In this document: in pieces, positions 1 to 13,100 of the stretch | How the letters are laid out: each line of letters begins with the position of its first letter | Position numbering within the stretch: position 1 is the stretch's first letter | Notes under the pieces: model-generated | Told to the model about the DNA's origin: nothing | The model's database searches: none | What the model saw: only the letters and a program-made list of their open reading frames with translations | Translations under genes and position numbers: made by a program | Source: Hoplostethus atlanticus | Lineage: Eukaryota > Chordata > Actinopteri > Trachichthyiformes > Trachichthyidae | DNA: 64,000 bases | Direction: 5' to 3' | Assembly: GCA_034670405.1 (NCBI GenBank) | Contig: JAXDDX010000004.1 | Location: 7,360,001-7,424,000 of the forward strand

Positions 1-418
1 GCCATGTTCTTGATAGTGATAATGGAAGCGTCATCTCTCCTCAACATTGCTGTGATTGGTTGTCATTCAGCTTGCTGCACGCCTGTCTGTCTGCCTGTTT
101 TGTTGTCCGTCTTCTTGTTCTTTTTCTAAAGTTGATGAGCTTTATATTATCGATAGTGCTGCCAAATCGATCTGTGCCGACAGCACAAAATCACAGTACT
201 GTCCAACTGCTGTTAAATGGTTTTGAAAGAGCATTATTAACATGAATATTAAAAAAAGGAAAAAAATCTGCCATAAATGCCTCTTTGGTTTTGGTACAGC
301 CAGAGTACGTGGATTCTGGAAAATGTCAAATGCTGATGTTTTGGTTAATGTCAATCTATGCTTGTGTTTTGTTTTACAGAGAATGTGTGTGTGTATGTTA
401 GTTGCATGACTTGCAGTC

Positions 419-470
419 CTTGTGTGTGTGTGTGTGTGTGTATGTATGTGTGCGTGTGTGTGTGTGTGTA
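419..470. repeat. TG microsatellite, interrupted
   Basis: An alternating TG run is broken by TATG and TGCG units, so it is an imperfect dinucleotide repeat. No gene is nearby. Confidence 0.9.
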
Positions 471-3317
471 TTGTCTTGCAGGATGCTGCAGGGTCATATG
501 CATGGTCTAGTGCCGTGATGATGTCATGTGGCTTCCTCTGACCTCTCCCTTCCTTTCACTCTGCTTGGTCAACCAGCTGGCAACCATTTGAAATATGTCT
601 ATTATTTTTATAACTTACAAAAAATAGTAAAATACGTGACTTTCTGTGAAAGAAACTCACCCGAGGAACATTGTGGCATGTTAAATTCTCTATATTTCCT
701 TTGTTCTGCTGTTTTCTTTTTTTCCACTGTGTTTCTTGGATAATACATATTGAATGCTGTTTCCCGTGTTGGCTGCTTTTGTTGTTGATCGTTTTGGGGT
801 TTGTTTTTTTTTGGTTCAAAGAAAGTGGTGATTTAAAATAGTGAACAACATGTTGAAGGGCATCGCAGGAAATCAGTGTGCAGGGTTAACGCCATACAGT
901 TCTTTTCTTCTGTTTTGAAATGTGCACTCCCTTAAAATCTCCATCTGTCAAGTCACTGGTTGTTACTGTCATTCAGACAGATGGTTCTGTAATTCCCCTG
1001 TATTAGATTATCTCTCATGATCTTTGAATTTCTGTTGATTAGCTGACTGGTTTTTCATTTTATTGACATTGACTGCTAAAATCTTGAGACACCCCTCATT
1101 TCTCCCTTTTACGATTAGTTCAAGTGTCTCATTGTAAGTGGCTTCATAGCGTAGGTCCTGCTTTAAGCTTGGTGCCTAGGCCTACAAGTGAGGCAGAATG
1201 TCTTACATGGAAAACACATCAAAACAAACCAAACAGCCAGACTATACTGGACATCTATAGAAGGGAAGACCTGAGTGGCTAAATAATCCATGAACCAGCT
1301 GTCTCACCTCACAAGGGTTCACACTTATGTAATTTTTTTGGTTTGGTGGAAAACGTCTCCTTCCTTCAACTACAGTAAATGCAGAGAAATGGCAAGATGT
1401 TGTTGTATCATAAAAATGAAGATTTTTATATCTTACAAATATTGAATTAAAAATCCAGTTGCTACGACAAAATGTCTCCCTTGTTTTCTGAGTTGCACCT
1501 AATATTGCGCACCAGTTCTCCCTAACTAAAATCACCTGAATTCCTCTTTTGATCTCACAAAAGCTCTTTGATTTTGCCTCTTGGAAATGAGTCCTTAATT
1601 TAATCGAGAGGAAAGAACTTTGCAAGACTATTTTGATGAAGCAGATATAAAACAAATCATGATCACATGCCTTTCTATCAAAGCACTCTTGAGTGTGACT
1701 GCGCTGTCTCTCACCTTACTGTACCTCTTTCATTCACAAGTTGCTAAAAACACTATTTACACCTTTTTAAAATGAAGACTTCATACTATTCCCTTTTATG
1801 AAAAGTGGAAATGGGATGGAGGAGTGTGTCTGCGTTCTTCACCTACAATAACAATTATTTATACTTGCACATTTGAGTCATCTTGTGCACGAGCCTACTT
1901 GACGGCCAACAGTAAACATCTAACTATTTGTAAATGACCTTTTCTACTTAACTTCCTCTCCATCTGTTTGCATTGGCTGTGGACAGTCTAGCAGCGTTCT
2001 CTCATGCTGTCAGCTCCTCCTACTCTTCCACACAACAGTCCTTTCATTTTGACATAAACACTCTCTCCCATGTTTCTCTGGCATGCATACTTTAAACTCA
2101 GCTGTTAGGGGGCGAATCCAGCCTCATACCCTTGCATATCATCTCTATCCTTTCTGTCTCTCTCTACTTTGTCTGTCAAACAAAAAAAAATAATTTATAA
2201 AACAAAATATCAGCTCTTAGTATTAGCGTTAACTTGTACCTCCTATCACCGCCCCTGTCTGCACAGCATACAGTATAAGTCATACAGTGAATCATTCTCC
2301 TTCTGTTTTCACTCATCTGCAATGCACTCACACACTTTGTCACACGCTGTGAAGCTGTGCAGCATCATGCTCAACAGAAATTTAGTCAAACTTGTATATT
2401 TATATAGTGTAAACTCATATACAGACAGACATTCACCCTCTCTGGTGTATTCTCCCCTGGGCTCTGTTCTCCATGCTTTGACGTCATCATGTTCACTCTT
2501 CGGCTTTTTCAAACGCCCATGTACGCAGGCAGACTGACTGACTCAGCCAGCAGCGGGAGAACAAGGCTGCTGATATTGATTATAGGACAGGGGGAGACCA
2601 GCATCATCAGCGTGTGTGTGTGTGTGTGTGTGTGAGATTGGTTGACTGGGTGGATCATCAGAGAGCCATAAAGATATATAGAGATACTGATTTTTTTAAG
2701 GGAGGTTTATTTCCAGTCATTGTGTTTCCCTTATTTGTGTTCCTGTTCCTGTTCTGACTGACGAGATAAGTTAAGATAAGATATAATGCATATACAGGCA
2801 CAAAAACCTGAGATGGATTTTCGCTCTCTGCAGGTGATATATCACCCAGGGGTGTATATCCTTTTTATGGTGATGAAATGGTGACTCAAACACGATACTA
2901 CCTACATACAACCAGGGGCAGTACAATAAATATTGGCATTATGCTAGTACCTGTCATCCAGTGGCATGGTGCATGTCATTTATTACATGGTTTAGACGAT
3001 GTGTATAATAATGACTGCACAATGCACCAACCACAAAAGCTGCAGTACTACTCTACATTCATCCAACAGTACTGCAACTCCAGCCTGATTTGAAAGGAGG
3101 AGCTTGGTCTCTCTTTCTCTCCCATCCAGTTCAGGTGATCTCAATAGGGTTTAGCTTTAGCGCTGTGAATTAACCCTGCAGTCTCAAAAGAAACTAACAA
3201 ATAAAACATCATATGCTTCACTTTTTGTCACCATTGCTGTAACCTTTTAAAGATACACCCTCAGCAAGGTTGGTCTGAATTCGTTCATAAACTAAACCAA
3301 TATGTCCTCCCTGGTCG

Positions 3318-3541
3318 GCAGGGTGGGGTAGTGATTTGAGTGATGGTCCTTCAACCGGAGGACCCAGGTGTTCAAGCCCCCATCTCAGGAAGTATCTGTC
3401 TTCCTGTAGTGTCCTTGAGCAAGACATCTGAATCACTACCAGCTCCAGCGGTGCTGCACCCTGACCCCCCTCAAGGGAAAGGGGAGGGTGAGGAGATTAT
3501 TTTCCTACAGGGATCAATAAAGTATCACATTATTATTAAAA
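3318..3541 (+). mobile_element. tRNA-derived SINE, full-length-like copy
   Basis: The head has a B-box-like GTGTTCAAGCCCC at about 3368-3380, in the context of a tRNA-like GTGGGGTAGTG start. The body contains TGTCCTTGAGCAAGAC, and the 3' end reads CAGGGATCAATAAAGTATCA followed by ATT units. The same body and tail motifs recur at 50,260-50,432 and, on the minus strand, at 57,845-58,012, so this is a dispersed family. Fish SINEs commonly have a tRNA head and a LINE-like tail with simple ATT repeats. The exact family name needs a repeat library. Confidence 0.75.
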
Positions 3542-4830
3542 TCCCCAAATACTTTGTGTTTTTTTAAAGAGTAGACGCCATGCAGACACACAGTCACTCT
3601 AACTTGTCTGCGTGTACACACAACCAACACACAGTCACAGATTAAAGTAATCTGGAACAGAGGGCACGGTATGAGAGATTGAGAGCAGGCTTTCATCACT
3701 GTTTTAGATGGGAAAAGGGAGGGGAGAGAGAGATAAATGGAGAGAGGAAAATGAAATGGGATAGGGTCAGAGATGATTACATCAAAGATAGAAGAGACCC
3801 TGTAACACTTTAATGCATCCTGTAGACCCAACTCTGTCTAGTGTGTTTGTGTCTGTCTGTGAATGTGAGAGGCTGTGTTTATGTGTGCAAGCAAAGGAAG
3901 ACGGACACTTTCTTTGTTAAGCATCCTTGTACTTTCAGGCAGGCAAATCCTGGTCTTTAAATTGTTTGCCAACGATGGTGGCAATCTGTGTGTGCGGTAC
4001 TCTGGGCACCATGCAGGATTAGTTCAGAAGGAAATGGTTTTTGAACTGTGTGCTGTTGCGTGACCAACAGTGGGCACCATGATGAAACATGCACCACTAA
4101 AGCGTCTTGTCTTGATCCCTTCTTCTTCACTTACTCAACAAGTCATGTTAGATATTGCGCAACTGAAGGACTCGCCATATGCTGTTTCAAGGGAAACTTT
4201 GTAACACACACAATTATGAGAGAAACATCATAGTTAAGGCTGCATTATGTACAGCAGTTCTGGTATGAAAAAATAACATTTTAATATAATTTAGTGATAA
4301 GAACTTTAAAAATATCGCTTCCAAACCTCAAAACATATGGGAAGCATATCCTTCTGATGTCCTGCAAACCTCAACAATGTTTCTTTGCATTATAAGTGAT
4401 GTGACTGCAACACTTACTCTCAGTTACTGAAGATGTATATCATAAACTCTTTTTGATATCAAATGTATACATTTTCTTTTTCCACCATATTCTACTTGTG
4501 TACCTGCGTCATCTGTGTTCCACTCTGTTAGTATAGTCGTCTTTATATCTTCTTTGTATTCTATTCTACTTCTAGCTACAGAGGCCTTTCAGCCATTCAT
4601 AAATACTAATAACTACAGGACATCTTTACCGTCTCCTGATTCCACATGTATTCCTACAAGTACATACGGCCTCCATGTCTTTCTTTTGCTTCGCTCCCTT
4701 TCTGTTTGTCTGCTTTCCTGGCTCTTCTCTCTGGAGATCAGTGAAGCTAAAAGCAGAGGTAGAACAGTCAGTGCTATTGCTAATGCAACGCCAATCCTTT
4801 GATAAAAGCAGGGTGAACACTCACACTTCA

Positions 4831-4833
<3 letters not shown>

Positions 4834-4874
<41 letters not shown>
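4834..4874. repeat. CA microsatellite
   Basis: About 20 CA units are nearly uninterrupted. The CVCVCV and THTHTH peptides predicted across it are artefacts of the repeat. Confidence 0.95.
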
Positions 4875-4876
<2 letters not shown>

Positions 4877-6059
4877 TTCTGAACTCCTGAAAGCTTAATT
4901 GCTTTTATTCACTCGAGGTTAAAGGCAGTTATATAGTAATTATTTAAAACATCACTTCCAAATGCACTAATCGTGTCACCACTTAAGTGTGTATGTGTGT
5001 GTGTGTGCGTTTGTGTGTGCATGTGTGTGCGCTGTGTGTGTGGATGCTCCCTACCCTGATAATATCACTTCTGCCATCCCATCACAGAACCAGTCAATAC
5101 TTGTCTAGACAGAGAGGGTAATGTTAGCTGTTAATGGAGTGGCTGTTACAGAAAGCAAAGGAACATCGGGGTTTTATATCATGTAAGTAATTAGTGTGCA
5201 GAAGTGAAGTAGAGACTGGTCACATCTATCAGGACACTATTGAGATTTCAGTTTATTATTGTACACATGGTTGCAACTGTTCACAGTTACAGTGCAACAT
5301 TCAGGATTTCATTTCCAGGTTAAGGGTTTTGCACCATTGAAAAATTGCACCCCTGAGATCTCAGGACTGTGTTGTTGTGAAGACAACGTTTTAAATTCTC
5401 CCTGTGCTTTTCCGCTGAACTACTGATTAAAAAGAAAATCCATTTTGGCACACGTACAAAGGTGCTGGAATAATTTGATGTGCACTGCATCTGTTAAATG
5501 AATTAATGAATCAAAATTTAGAAATAGTGGGATTAGAGAATAATCAGTTTTGTTCTCAGCGGGCAGGATGACGAGCATACAGTGGAAAAATACTACCTTC
5601 AATGTTTCGGGCTGCACATACGGTATACTGAATACTGGTAAGCCTAGCATTGTGTTTAAAATGCATTGTGTGTGTTGCATCAGTGGGTGTCATTCAATTA
5701 ATTCAACATATTTCTCCCTAACCTACCAACTTTGCTGCCAATAACAGTGTTTCTTAGCAACAGAGAGTCTATTTGTATAAAGTATTTACATCAATGCCAT
5801 CAATATCCTATAGTTTTATAGCTACCAGAGTGAATGGCTGTTTGTCTGTGTGTGCTAATGGTGTTTGAGTTGTCAAACATGGGGCTTATACAGATGGAGA
5901 AAGATGTGTTATGCAGATAGTCAAAAAGGCAAAAAGGGGGAGGGTGGGGAGGGTGAGGAGGGAAGGAGTACCGGGAAGGAGCGATAATAGTGAGCGGGAA
6001 GGTGATAAAGGGACAGAGAGAGAAATTGGAGCATCACCCCTCCCTCCTGCTCTTGCCAT

Positions 6060-6650
6060 CTGATGTCGAGACTGCGTTGCTAGGGGCAACCAGCCGAGTG
6101 AGAGAAAGGGAAAGAGAGATACCAGCTGGTAAGAGGGACGGCAGAGGAAGGGCTCAGAAGACACAAGCTGAGTCAGACGGCGTCAGGAAAGAGGAGAGAA
6201 AAGGACAGATCCCTGAATACTCTCCATCCCTCGTCTCACTCTTCCTGGGAGAGACAGACATCGCTTCTCGACAGAGCAGAGCTCAACAAAGCACAGGACG
6301 GGAATGGGGTAAAACAGTAAACCAGAGGACATGACAGCCTGCCAGCATCAGCAACAGAGAGGCAGTCTGGCCAATCATCAGCTGACATGGTCATGAGTCA
6401 AGCGACCAATGAGCTGGCAGAAAGCTCCTCCCCGTTAAACCACTCAGACGCAGCAGCAGCAGAAGCCTGGCTCAGATCTCTTATTAATGAATGGAACAGT
6501 TCCCAGGCTGCATCCCTGCACATAACGCTCTCCACGCACTCCTCTCTGCTCCTCTCTGCTCCTCTCTGCTCCTCTCTGCTCTTGGACACAGCAAGAGAGT
6601 GGAAAAAACATCAACAGCGACAATAACAACAACAAGAACAGCAGCAGTCT
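6060..6650 (+). promoter_or_regulatory. Putative promoter/5' region of the 210-aa gene
   Basis: The 600 bp before the ATG at 6681 hold a cluster of recognisable motifs. An RFX X-box-like inverted repeat, GTTGCTAGGGGCAAC, lies at 6076-6090. Consensus AP-1 sites TGAGTCA lie at 6169-6175 and 6394-6400, and CCAAT boxes at 6371-6375 and 6406-6410. There is no clear TATA box. Some of this may be transcribed 5' UTR. The motif matches are direct; the promoter role is inferred. Confidence 0.4.
6541..6580. repeat. Four tandem copies of a 10-bp unit
   Basis: CCTCTCTGCT is repeated exactly four times just upstream of the 210-codon frame. Perfect identity suggests recent expansion. Confidence 0.95.
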
Positions 6651-6680
6651 AGATAGAGTGAAACAGAAACCACACTGGCC

Positions 6681-7313
6681 ATGAAGGGACGACAAAGACA
6701 CACAGATGCCCCTGATGAGGACGCCACAGAGGACATGGCAGCAGCTATTTACAACACGGACCCACACCCTAACCTCCACCCACCAGATGCCTCTCCTTCA
6801 TCATCATCTTTTCCCCCTCTTCCCCCGTTAGCCATGCCCCCCTCTACTTCTGCCTCTGCTCTTCTGGCTCTGGCCTCCCCGGCCACCAGGCGCTCCATCT
6901 CCATGGGGGACTTCCGAAGGGTGACAGAGGCCCTGCTAGCTGGGTCTGACCCCCCGTCGGCCTCAGCCACGGCCCCCTCCTCCAAGCTCGTCACCCCCAG
7001 CTCCAGCATGGAGTTTGAGGCAGCCCGGCGGCGTCTCCTGGAGGTGGAGGAGCGCCAACGAGTCATCCGAGAGATGGAGCGGCGGCTGGAGGAGCTGAGG
7101 GAGGTGTTCGTGCGCTCAGAGCAGGAGGTGGTCGTTCACGGGGAGCTGGTATCACGCATCTCCGGGGCATCCCAGCAGGGGGAGCTGTACGTGGCAGAGA
7201 ACAGCCAGCGGCTGAAGAAGGGCCTGAGGTTCAAGAAGCATCGACCCACCATCGTCTTCTCCTCCATGCTCGGACTGCGCACGTGCCTCCCGTGGCCTGT
7301 AAAACTCAAATAG
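6681..7313 (+). CDS. Unrecognised 210-aa protein with central coiled coil
   Basis: A single open frame of 210 codons starts at ATG 6681, in a fair context (GCC before the ATG). An in-frame TAG at 6654-6656 excludes a longer start in this exon. Residues about 25-75 are rich in Pro, Ser and Ala and lead to an SISMGDF motif near 74. Residues about 108-150 are strongly charged with heptad spacing (EFEAARRRLLEVEERQRV and on), a likely coiled coil. The C-terminus is basic and hydrophobic (LKKGLRFKKHRPTIVF, then LPWPVKLK). Strong G/C preference at third codon positions and a non-repetitive C-terminus favour a real gene. There is no signal peptide and no convincing membrane segment. I cannot name the family or a function. 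It may be a single-exon gene or the last coding exon of a longer one. Confidence 0.6.
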   Translation: MKGRQRHTDAPDEDATEDMAAAIYNTDPHPNLHPPDASPSSSSFPPLPPLAMPPSTSASALLALASPATRRSISMGDFRRVTEALLAGSDPPSASATAPSSKLVTPSSSMEFEAARRRLLEVEERQRVIREMERRLEELREVFVRSEQEVVVHGELVSRISGASQQGELYVAENSQRLKKGLRFKKHRPTIVFSSMLGLRTCLPWPVKLK

Positions 7314-10086
7314 GAAAACACAGGATTGCATTTCCACAGTACGTTTCCGACCATCGCTTTACCGATATGCTTTACGTAAAATGGGAGGATTAACCTCTAT
7401 TCTTTAACTAATACTCATTGACGTGGCTGCTGTCCAATTTCCACCTTTCTGCTCTCGTATCCTGAGGCTGGTCCTCGGGGTCTTTAGAGTGCCTACTACA
7501 ATCACAACTGCTAGTAAGGAGCTGCCCGGTCAGCACACAGACTCTAATGGTGCATCTCTGAGGACATTTTCTAGCTGGCAAACACATCAAACTGTACCAG
7601 TGCACAAGATGTCTTGTCTTGTTATGTTTTCAACAGATACTCTGCTGCTTACAGCTTTCATTGTGTTGTTGGAAATCCATAATTGATGTAAGATCTGGGA
7701 TGTTTTTTTTAGTGAGTGAGGGGTGGCAGGTTTGTTGAGTCAGATGAGGTGGGAGGTGTAAAGATTGGTAACAAAGTGAGGTAACACGGTAACAAAAAGA
7801 AAAAAAAAATCCTCTATACCTCTTAACCCTTGCAGAAAAGGACAAAGAGCCTGGGAGGATTACATAACATTGACTGGTTCACAGGAGGAAGAGGAAGAGA
7901 GAAAGAAAAATGTGAAGAGAAAGAGAAGGAAAGCCGTGAACAACATGCCTCTCCATCCTATTGGGAGAGGAGTGAAGGGCAATGAAAGGTAACACGAGGT
8001 AGACGTGATGGGGATTGCTGCATTGTTATATAAAACCCACGGGGCAGAGAGAGGTGAGGAAATGGGAAAAAAAAGAGAGGAAGACGTAAGAAAGAGCACA
8101 GAGACGGTGAAATATAAAGAAAATGTGCCTTGGCTTCTCCGAGAACACCGTGTTTATGGCTGGATCCCCCTGAGTCGATGGGAAACGAGGGAACGAGAGA
8201 AAGGAGGAGAGGAGTTCGTGCTGGGACGTTTCCACCTGTGGCCTCTTTTCATTCGGTCGCCTAGGAACCGCTCATCTCTCCATCCCCACTTGTTCCTCTT
8301 TCCGAAAAACCTTCAGAATGTATCCAGCAGAGCACTGTATCCACGACACGACGAGAGAGATGTAGACGTCTTGAGGATTTAGGAACGTCTCGCATTCCTG
8401 CTGCATTTATTTAAAATGACTGTAGTAGCAGAACAATATTATCGACGGAAGCTTGTTGTTGACTCGGTTCATTTATGTGATGATTTAGGGGTTGCACTCA
8501 GGCTGAGCCGTGCATGCATCGGCAAGGGAAGCAAGCACCTTTTGCTGATAGTCTCTTGGTGTGTCAGTCTCTTTAGAGGGTGATTTTGCAGCTCACAGGG
8601 CCACTCAGAATGACTCCAGGTTGTCCAATAAGATGTGTAGTGTATGTACCACAATAGCTACACTGGTGTTATGTAATTCTCATCAATGATCAGTGATTAG
8701 AAGACGAAAAAAATAGAAATCGTGGAACACTGGGCAGTTAGACAAGGCATTTCCATCCAATCTTTTTGTGTGAAAGTCAAAAGGGTTGGGTTTGACCAAG
8801 TGATATGTGTGCACATACATATTTTCCTTAGTTATACTGTCCAGGGACAGAGCTAATGTGAGAGTGACTTTATCAATCTGTTGTTAATCAATCTGTTAAT
8901 GTTAAATCCCCTGCGATACTTCACATGTAGGTGACCTGATTTCTACATATCGATCACACTCACTCTTATTTCTTGTCCTATTTCGTCTCCTCCTTCCATC
9001 CATTTATCTTTTCTTTTGTTCACGTTAGGAAAGATTATGTTGGTCCTCTATTCATCCATCCCACCCTCCCTTGAGTGTGTGTATAGACGGCAAAGCCAAT
9101 ACCTCAGGGGTCTCTATTTATGGCAATCGAAGGCTAAGGCAGGGAGGCAGGCATTCAATCTCAGTGCAATCATCAGTTGGAAAATGTATGTATGGCAGTG
9201 CTGAAGTGCACTTCGTTATCCATCTATTCTGAAGGTGTAGAATCCCTGATGGTGCTTTGTTTTCGGTCCTATCATAAACAGCCTCACTGAAGAACAAGGC
9301 AAGGCTGTTTACAATAACAGCGTACACGTTTTGACTAGCTTAATTGACTAGCTTTCCATAAATAATATTTTAAGTAAGTCATCACGAAGACACATATTGC
9401 AAGTTTAACGGATTCTCAATGGCAAAAGCATGCATGCTAGGAACACACCACTGCATCATATCAGATGCATCAGGAATTGCAGTATGGGGATTTATCTCTG
9501 TCATCTCAAGAGTAGCGGAATAGCAATTGATGTATTGTTCTGAGACTGGGCTGCCTTGCGTCTGGGTAAATGCGTGAGGTATGCTATTGTAGGCCGCTGC
9601 AAATCAGATAGATTGAGACCACCGGCTAGCTCTGGTCATTTTTACTTCTGAGTAAGTATAAGGGCTTAAAAGATCATTTTTTTTCTGAGCGTATTGGGGA
9701 TACTGGTCACATTTCAGGCAAAGATAACGTTAGAGCTTTTGTCAGTGTTAAGTACGTTGTCATTCTCAGCTTATTTCCGTGACCTACAGCATAGACATCA
9801 GATAGCCATGATGATCTTATAATTGAATGTTGACTGAACTATCTTATATAAGCATTCAACATGGCCATGGGAACTACTGCTTGCCATCTATGTGCATATG
9901 TATACCAAACCATAGTTAGACGGACGGCTGGTAGCTGAACTGGATTGGATTAAGGGTCTAGTAGGCCTTAAACATGTATTCTTGGTTCTATGTATATAGC
10001 TATTGTTATAACTGAATATACTGAATATACTGTTGGCCTATACAATGCTTTTTCTGAATGCCTTATGCAATGTCTGCGCATTGGCA

Positions 10087-10118
<32 letters not shown>

Positions 10119-13100
10119 GATGTTAATGGTAAACTCACGACCATCATAGACCTCATCCAGAAACATCATTATCTGGGCTGAAAAGAAAAACAAAATCATG
10201 CACTGTCGTGACACCAGCATCTTTTGTGTTTTTCTATGAATGAAACAGAAGACTACATCTCCCAAAGATCTCTGGGCCCACTTGCAGAACGAATGTAATG
10301 TTAATAGTGAAGTATTTCTGTTTCTCCTCATCACTGACTCTACAGTGTAGTCTCCTCTCCTGTTTGAACCTGTGGTTGAAAATAAACCCTTTATGAAGTA
10401 GTGAAGCAGTGAAGAACACAAGCGACAATCTATGAAAATAAGACAAATTCTCTTTTTGCCTGTCCTTGTACATTTAAAGGGTCACATGAGTTCAATCAGT
10501 AACAGACAAATGACTTGTACAAGAGATTTCAGTCCTCAAATTCAAACCAGGATTATAGTGAACTGGACCATACAACTAAAAACTCTCACATGCCTTTATG
10601 GACACATGCTGGCCAACCACAGGTCCAAAAGTCCTTTGACTATCTTGATATATTGTGTTGTTTATTTGTGATGTGTGGTATGGTAGAGTAATATTCGTGT
10701 TATGCTGGAATAAGCACAAAATATTTTTATGCCTGATAAAGAACATATCAGGTACTTATCTATTAGTACAATAGATATTTTTAAGTTAAATCTATAACGC
10801 TGAAATTGTTTTGTTCACTGAAACTTGTACTATTGAATCTTAAGTTAAATTCTACTGAGAAAATGTTTCATCCATGACTTGCATAACAATAAAACCAGGT
10901 TTGGAGTCAATTCGCTTTAAATTCAAATTGTAAATTGAAACTACAACTATTACAAAGCCTTCATTCTCAATCATTTCTTACAGGTTGGATATGAGGGCCT
11001 GTTCACAGCAAAGGAAAATCCACTTCCCAAATTGCTGGAAGTCAATTGACCCCAACCCTGTATGAAATAGTAATATTGCTTTTTAAAGGCTTTTTCTTCC
11101 TGCCGTGCAGTGAAAGAATGAATGTTTTATTAAGGTTTATCTGCAAATTTGCTAACACTTATTTAAGTAACTGTCTTAACTGTAACATTTACTTGAGTGC
11201 AGAGCTAAGATGTACTAGACAAGAGAATATTCGATGATAGATTTCAATTTATGCATTTAGTGGGTTTTGTAAGATAGGCAGAATGATAGAATAAATGGAT
11301 TAACTGCCTGAAACGTTGAATGGATGTTGTTTCTTCATTTCTGAGGCTGGAGAGAAATGCCTAAATACAGTAGCCCTGCTGTGAAATTGTGCTGGGAACT
11401 GTTCAAATGAAATTGATGGGACTTTTATATCTCAACAGTACGTTCTTTGCACACCTGAGTATTGTTGGTGACCGGTGCAGGGGAGAAGACCATGTAGTGT
11501 GGAAAAACCTCCTGCACTCTATCACTGACCTGAAATGAAAACATATTAAGAAGGTATACAATGTTTTGGTCTTGTGAACTTCCTCAGGTATAGGTACACA
11601 TCTCAAGTGGGACCTCAGGACTAACTCTTTCCTAAAGGAGCGATAAAATAAAACATCTTCTGCTCTCAGTAGTAGCTGGAATAGGAAGTACTAGAGTCAC
11701 CTTGCAGCACCTCACAGCAGCACAGCAGTGATAGCTCAGCAGAATGCTGATGCTAGAAGTAACAAGATGCTGCAGGATCTTGTTACGGAAAAAAACACAC
11801 AAAAAAAACGTATTACCTGGGTACAAACAGCAATGCCTTATTCTGCATTTATTCTGTAGCCATATGGTGTCATTCATTCATGTGTGCATGAATGTTTTCT
11901 TACTAATTCATGAGTCTCTTCTCAGTGGTTTATTTAAGTAAATGGAGGTTAGATAACCACGTATTCAGACTGAGTAGATAGACGGGGCAGAATTACAGGA
12001 AATATATCCCACAAGTGCTCATTATTGCACTATAAATCAGGATTTGTGAAGTTACATTAAGCTGATGATTTCGCTGTTGCTCACTTATGAAAACGCATTA
12101 ACCGCGCAGATGGGTTTTAGACGGGTGGATCTGAGTATCTAGGGAATTAGAAAGGTAGAACATCCTTGATTATGTTTTATTTTTGGAGCCTACAGGCCCA
12201 TGTGCACACAAACACCACTCATGTACAAAATGCTGATAATGGATCCAAGCCACTCTTTTCTATTCCACGTCAGAAACCATACAAATCCTCAGATTAATAC
12301 TGGCTTCACTTTTCATTTCATGGATTACCATTACACTACACAATGTGTACGTGAACGTGTATCTATGTACAGTATGTACTTCTGTATATGATTTGGAAAC
12401 ATGCATGCGTGCTTGTATATATGCATTAGTACACACAGACAAGCTTAATGGATGGATATGAGTGGGTGTATGGTCCACTCAGGCCCAGGCAGCATCATTA
12501 TCCAGCTGTCAGCGAGGTGGCCGGTTGTGTAAGTGACAGGTTGGAATTACATCACCCTGGATCCACGACGGAGGGTCAGGGCTTGTATCTGATGGGATGG
12601 AGACAATGAGGTTGGATGGATGGAGGGTTGCAGGGAAAGATGCCAAGAGGGATGGACGGAGAGATAGCTGGAGCAAAGAGTGGAGGCATAAAGGGTGACA
12701 TACTGTGGGCAGGAGGAGGCAAAGCTGGAGGGATGAAGTGAGAAACAGCAGAAGGGTTAGATGGAATAGAGCAGGGCTGTCAAACCATTTCATTGGTTAT
12801 CACACCCTCAACCAGAGAGGAGGGACGAATCAGTGAAATCACCTGCTGTAACTCTGAGCACTGATTTATGGGATTGCAAACCTCTCTCCTATCTAGGCTA
12901 AGTCAACAGAAAATACCTTTAACATCTGTTTAAAACTGACATAAATAATGTTCAGTTCATGTATTCAACGTGAAAGCTTAACTTTGTGAACTCGACACAG
13001 TGAGCACCAAGCTTTCCTCCATGTTTGTTTGAGTTCCATCAGAGTGCGCAGGCACGTTGCTCTGGGAAAGGGAGATTGCGTTGATGATGACGCAAAGCTA

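Larger units (their letters stand above)
1..5850. other. Gene-free stretch with microsatellites and one SINE
   Basis: No open frame here resembles a protein I know. Frames are short, lack codon bias and have no exon-like flanks. The stretch is AT-rich with scattered TG runs (about 419-470 and 2612-2634), a CA run at 4834-4874 and a tRNA-derived SINE at 3318-3541. It could be intergenic DNA or intron of a gene starting outside the window. Confidence 0.6.

Noticed and set aside
3318-3400. tRNA gene
   Set aside because: The head has a B-box-like motif, but no complete cloverleaf is evident and it continues into a SINE body and tail.
8005-8382. 125-codon plus-strand frame after the 210-aa gene
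   Set aside because: It has biased composition from purine-rich DNA and no family resemblance.
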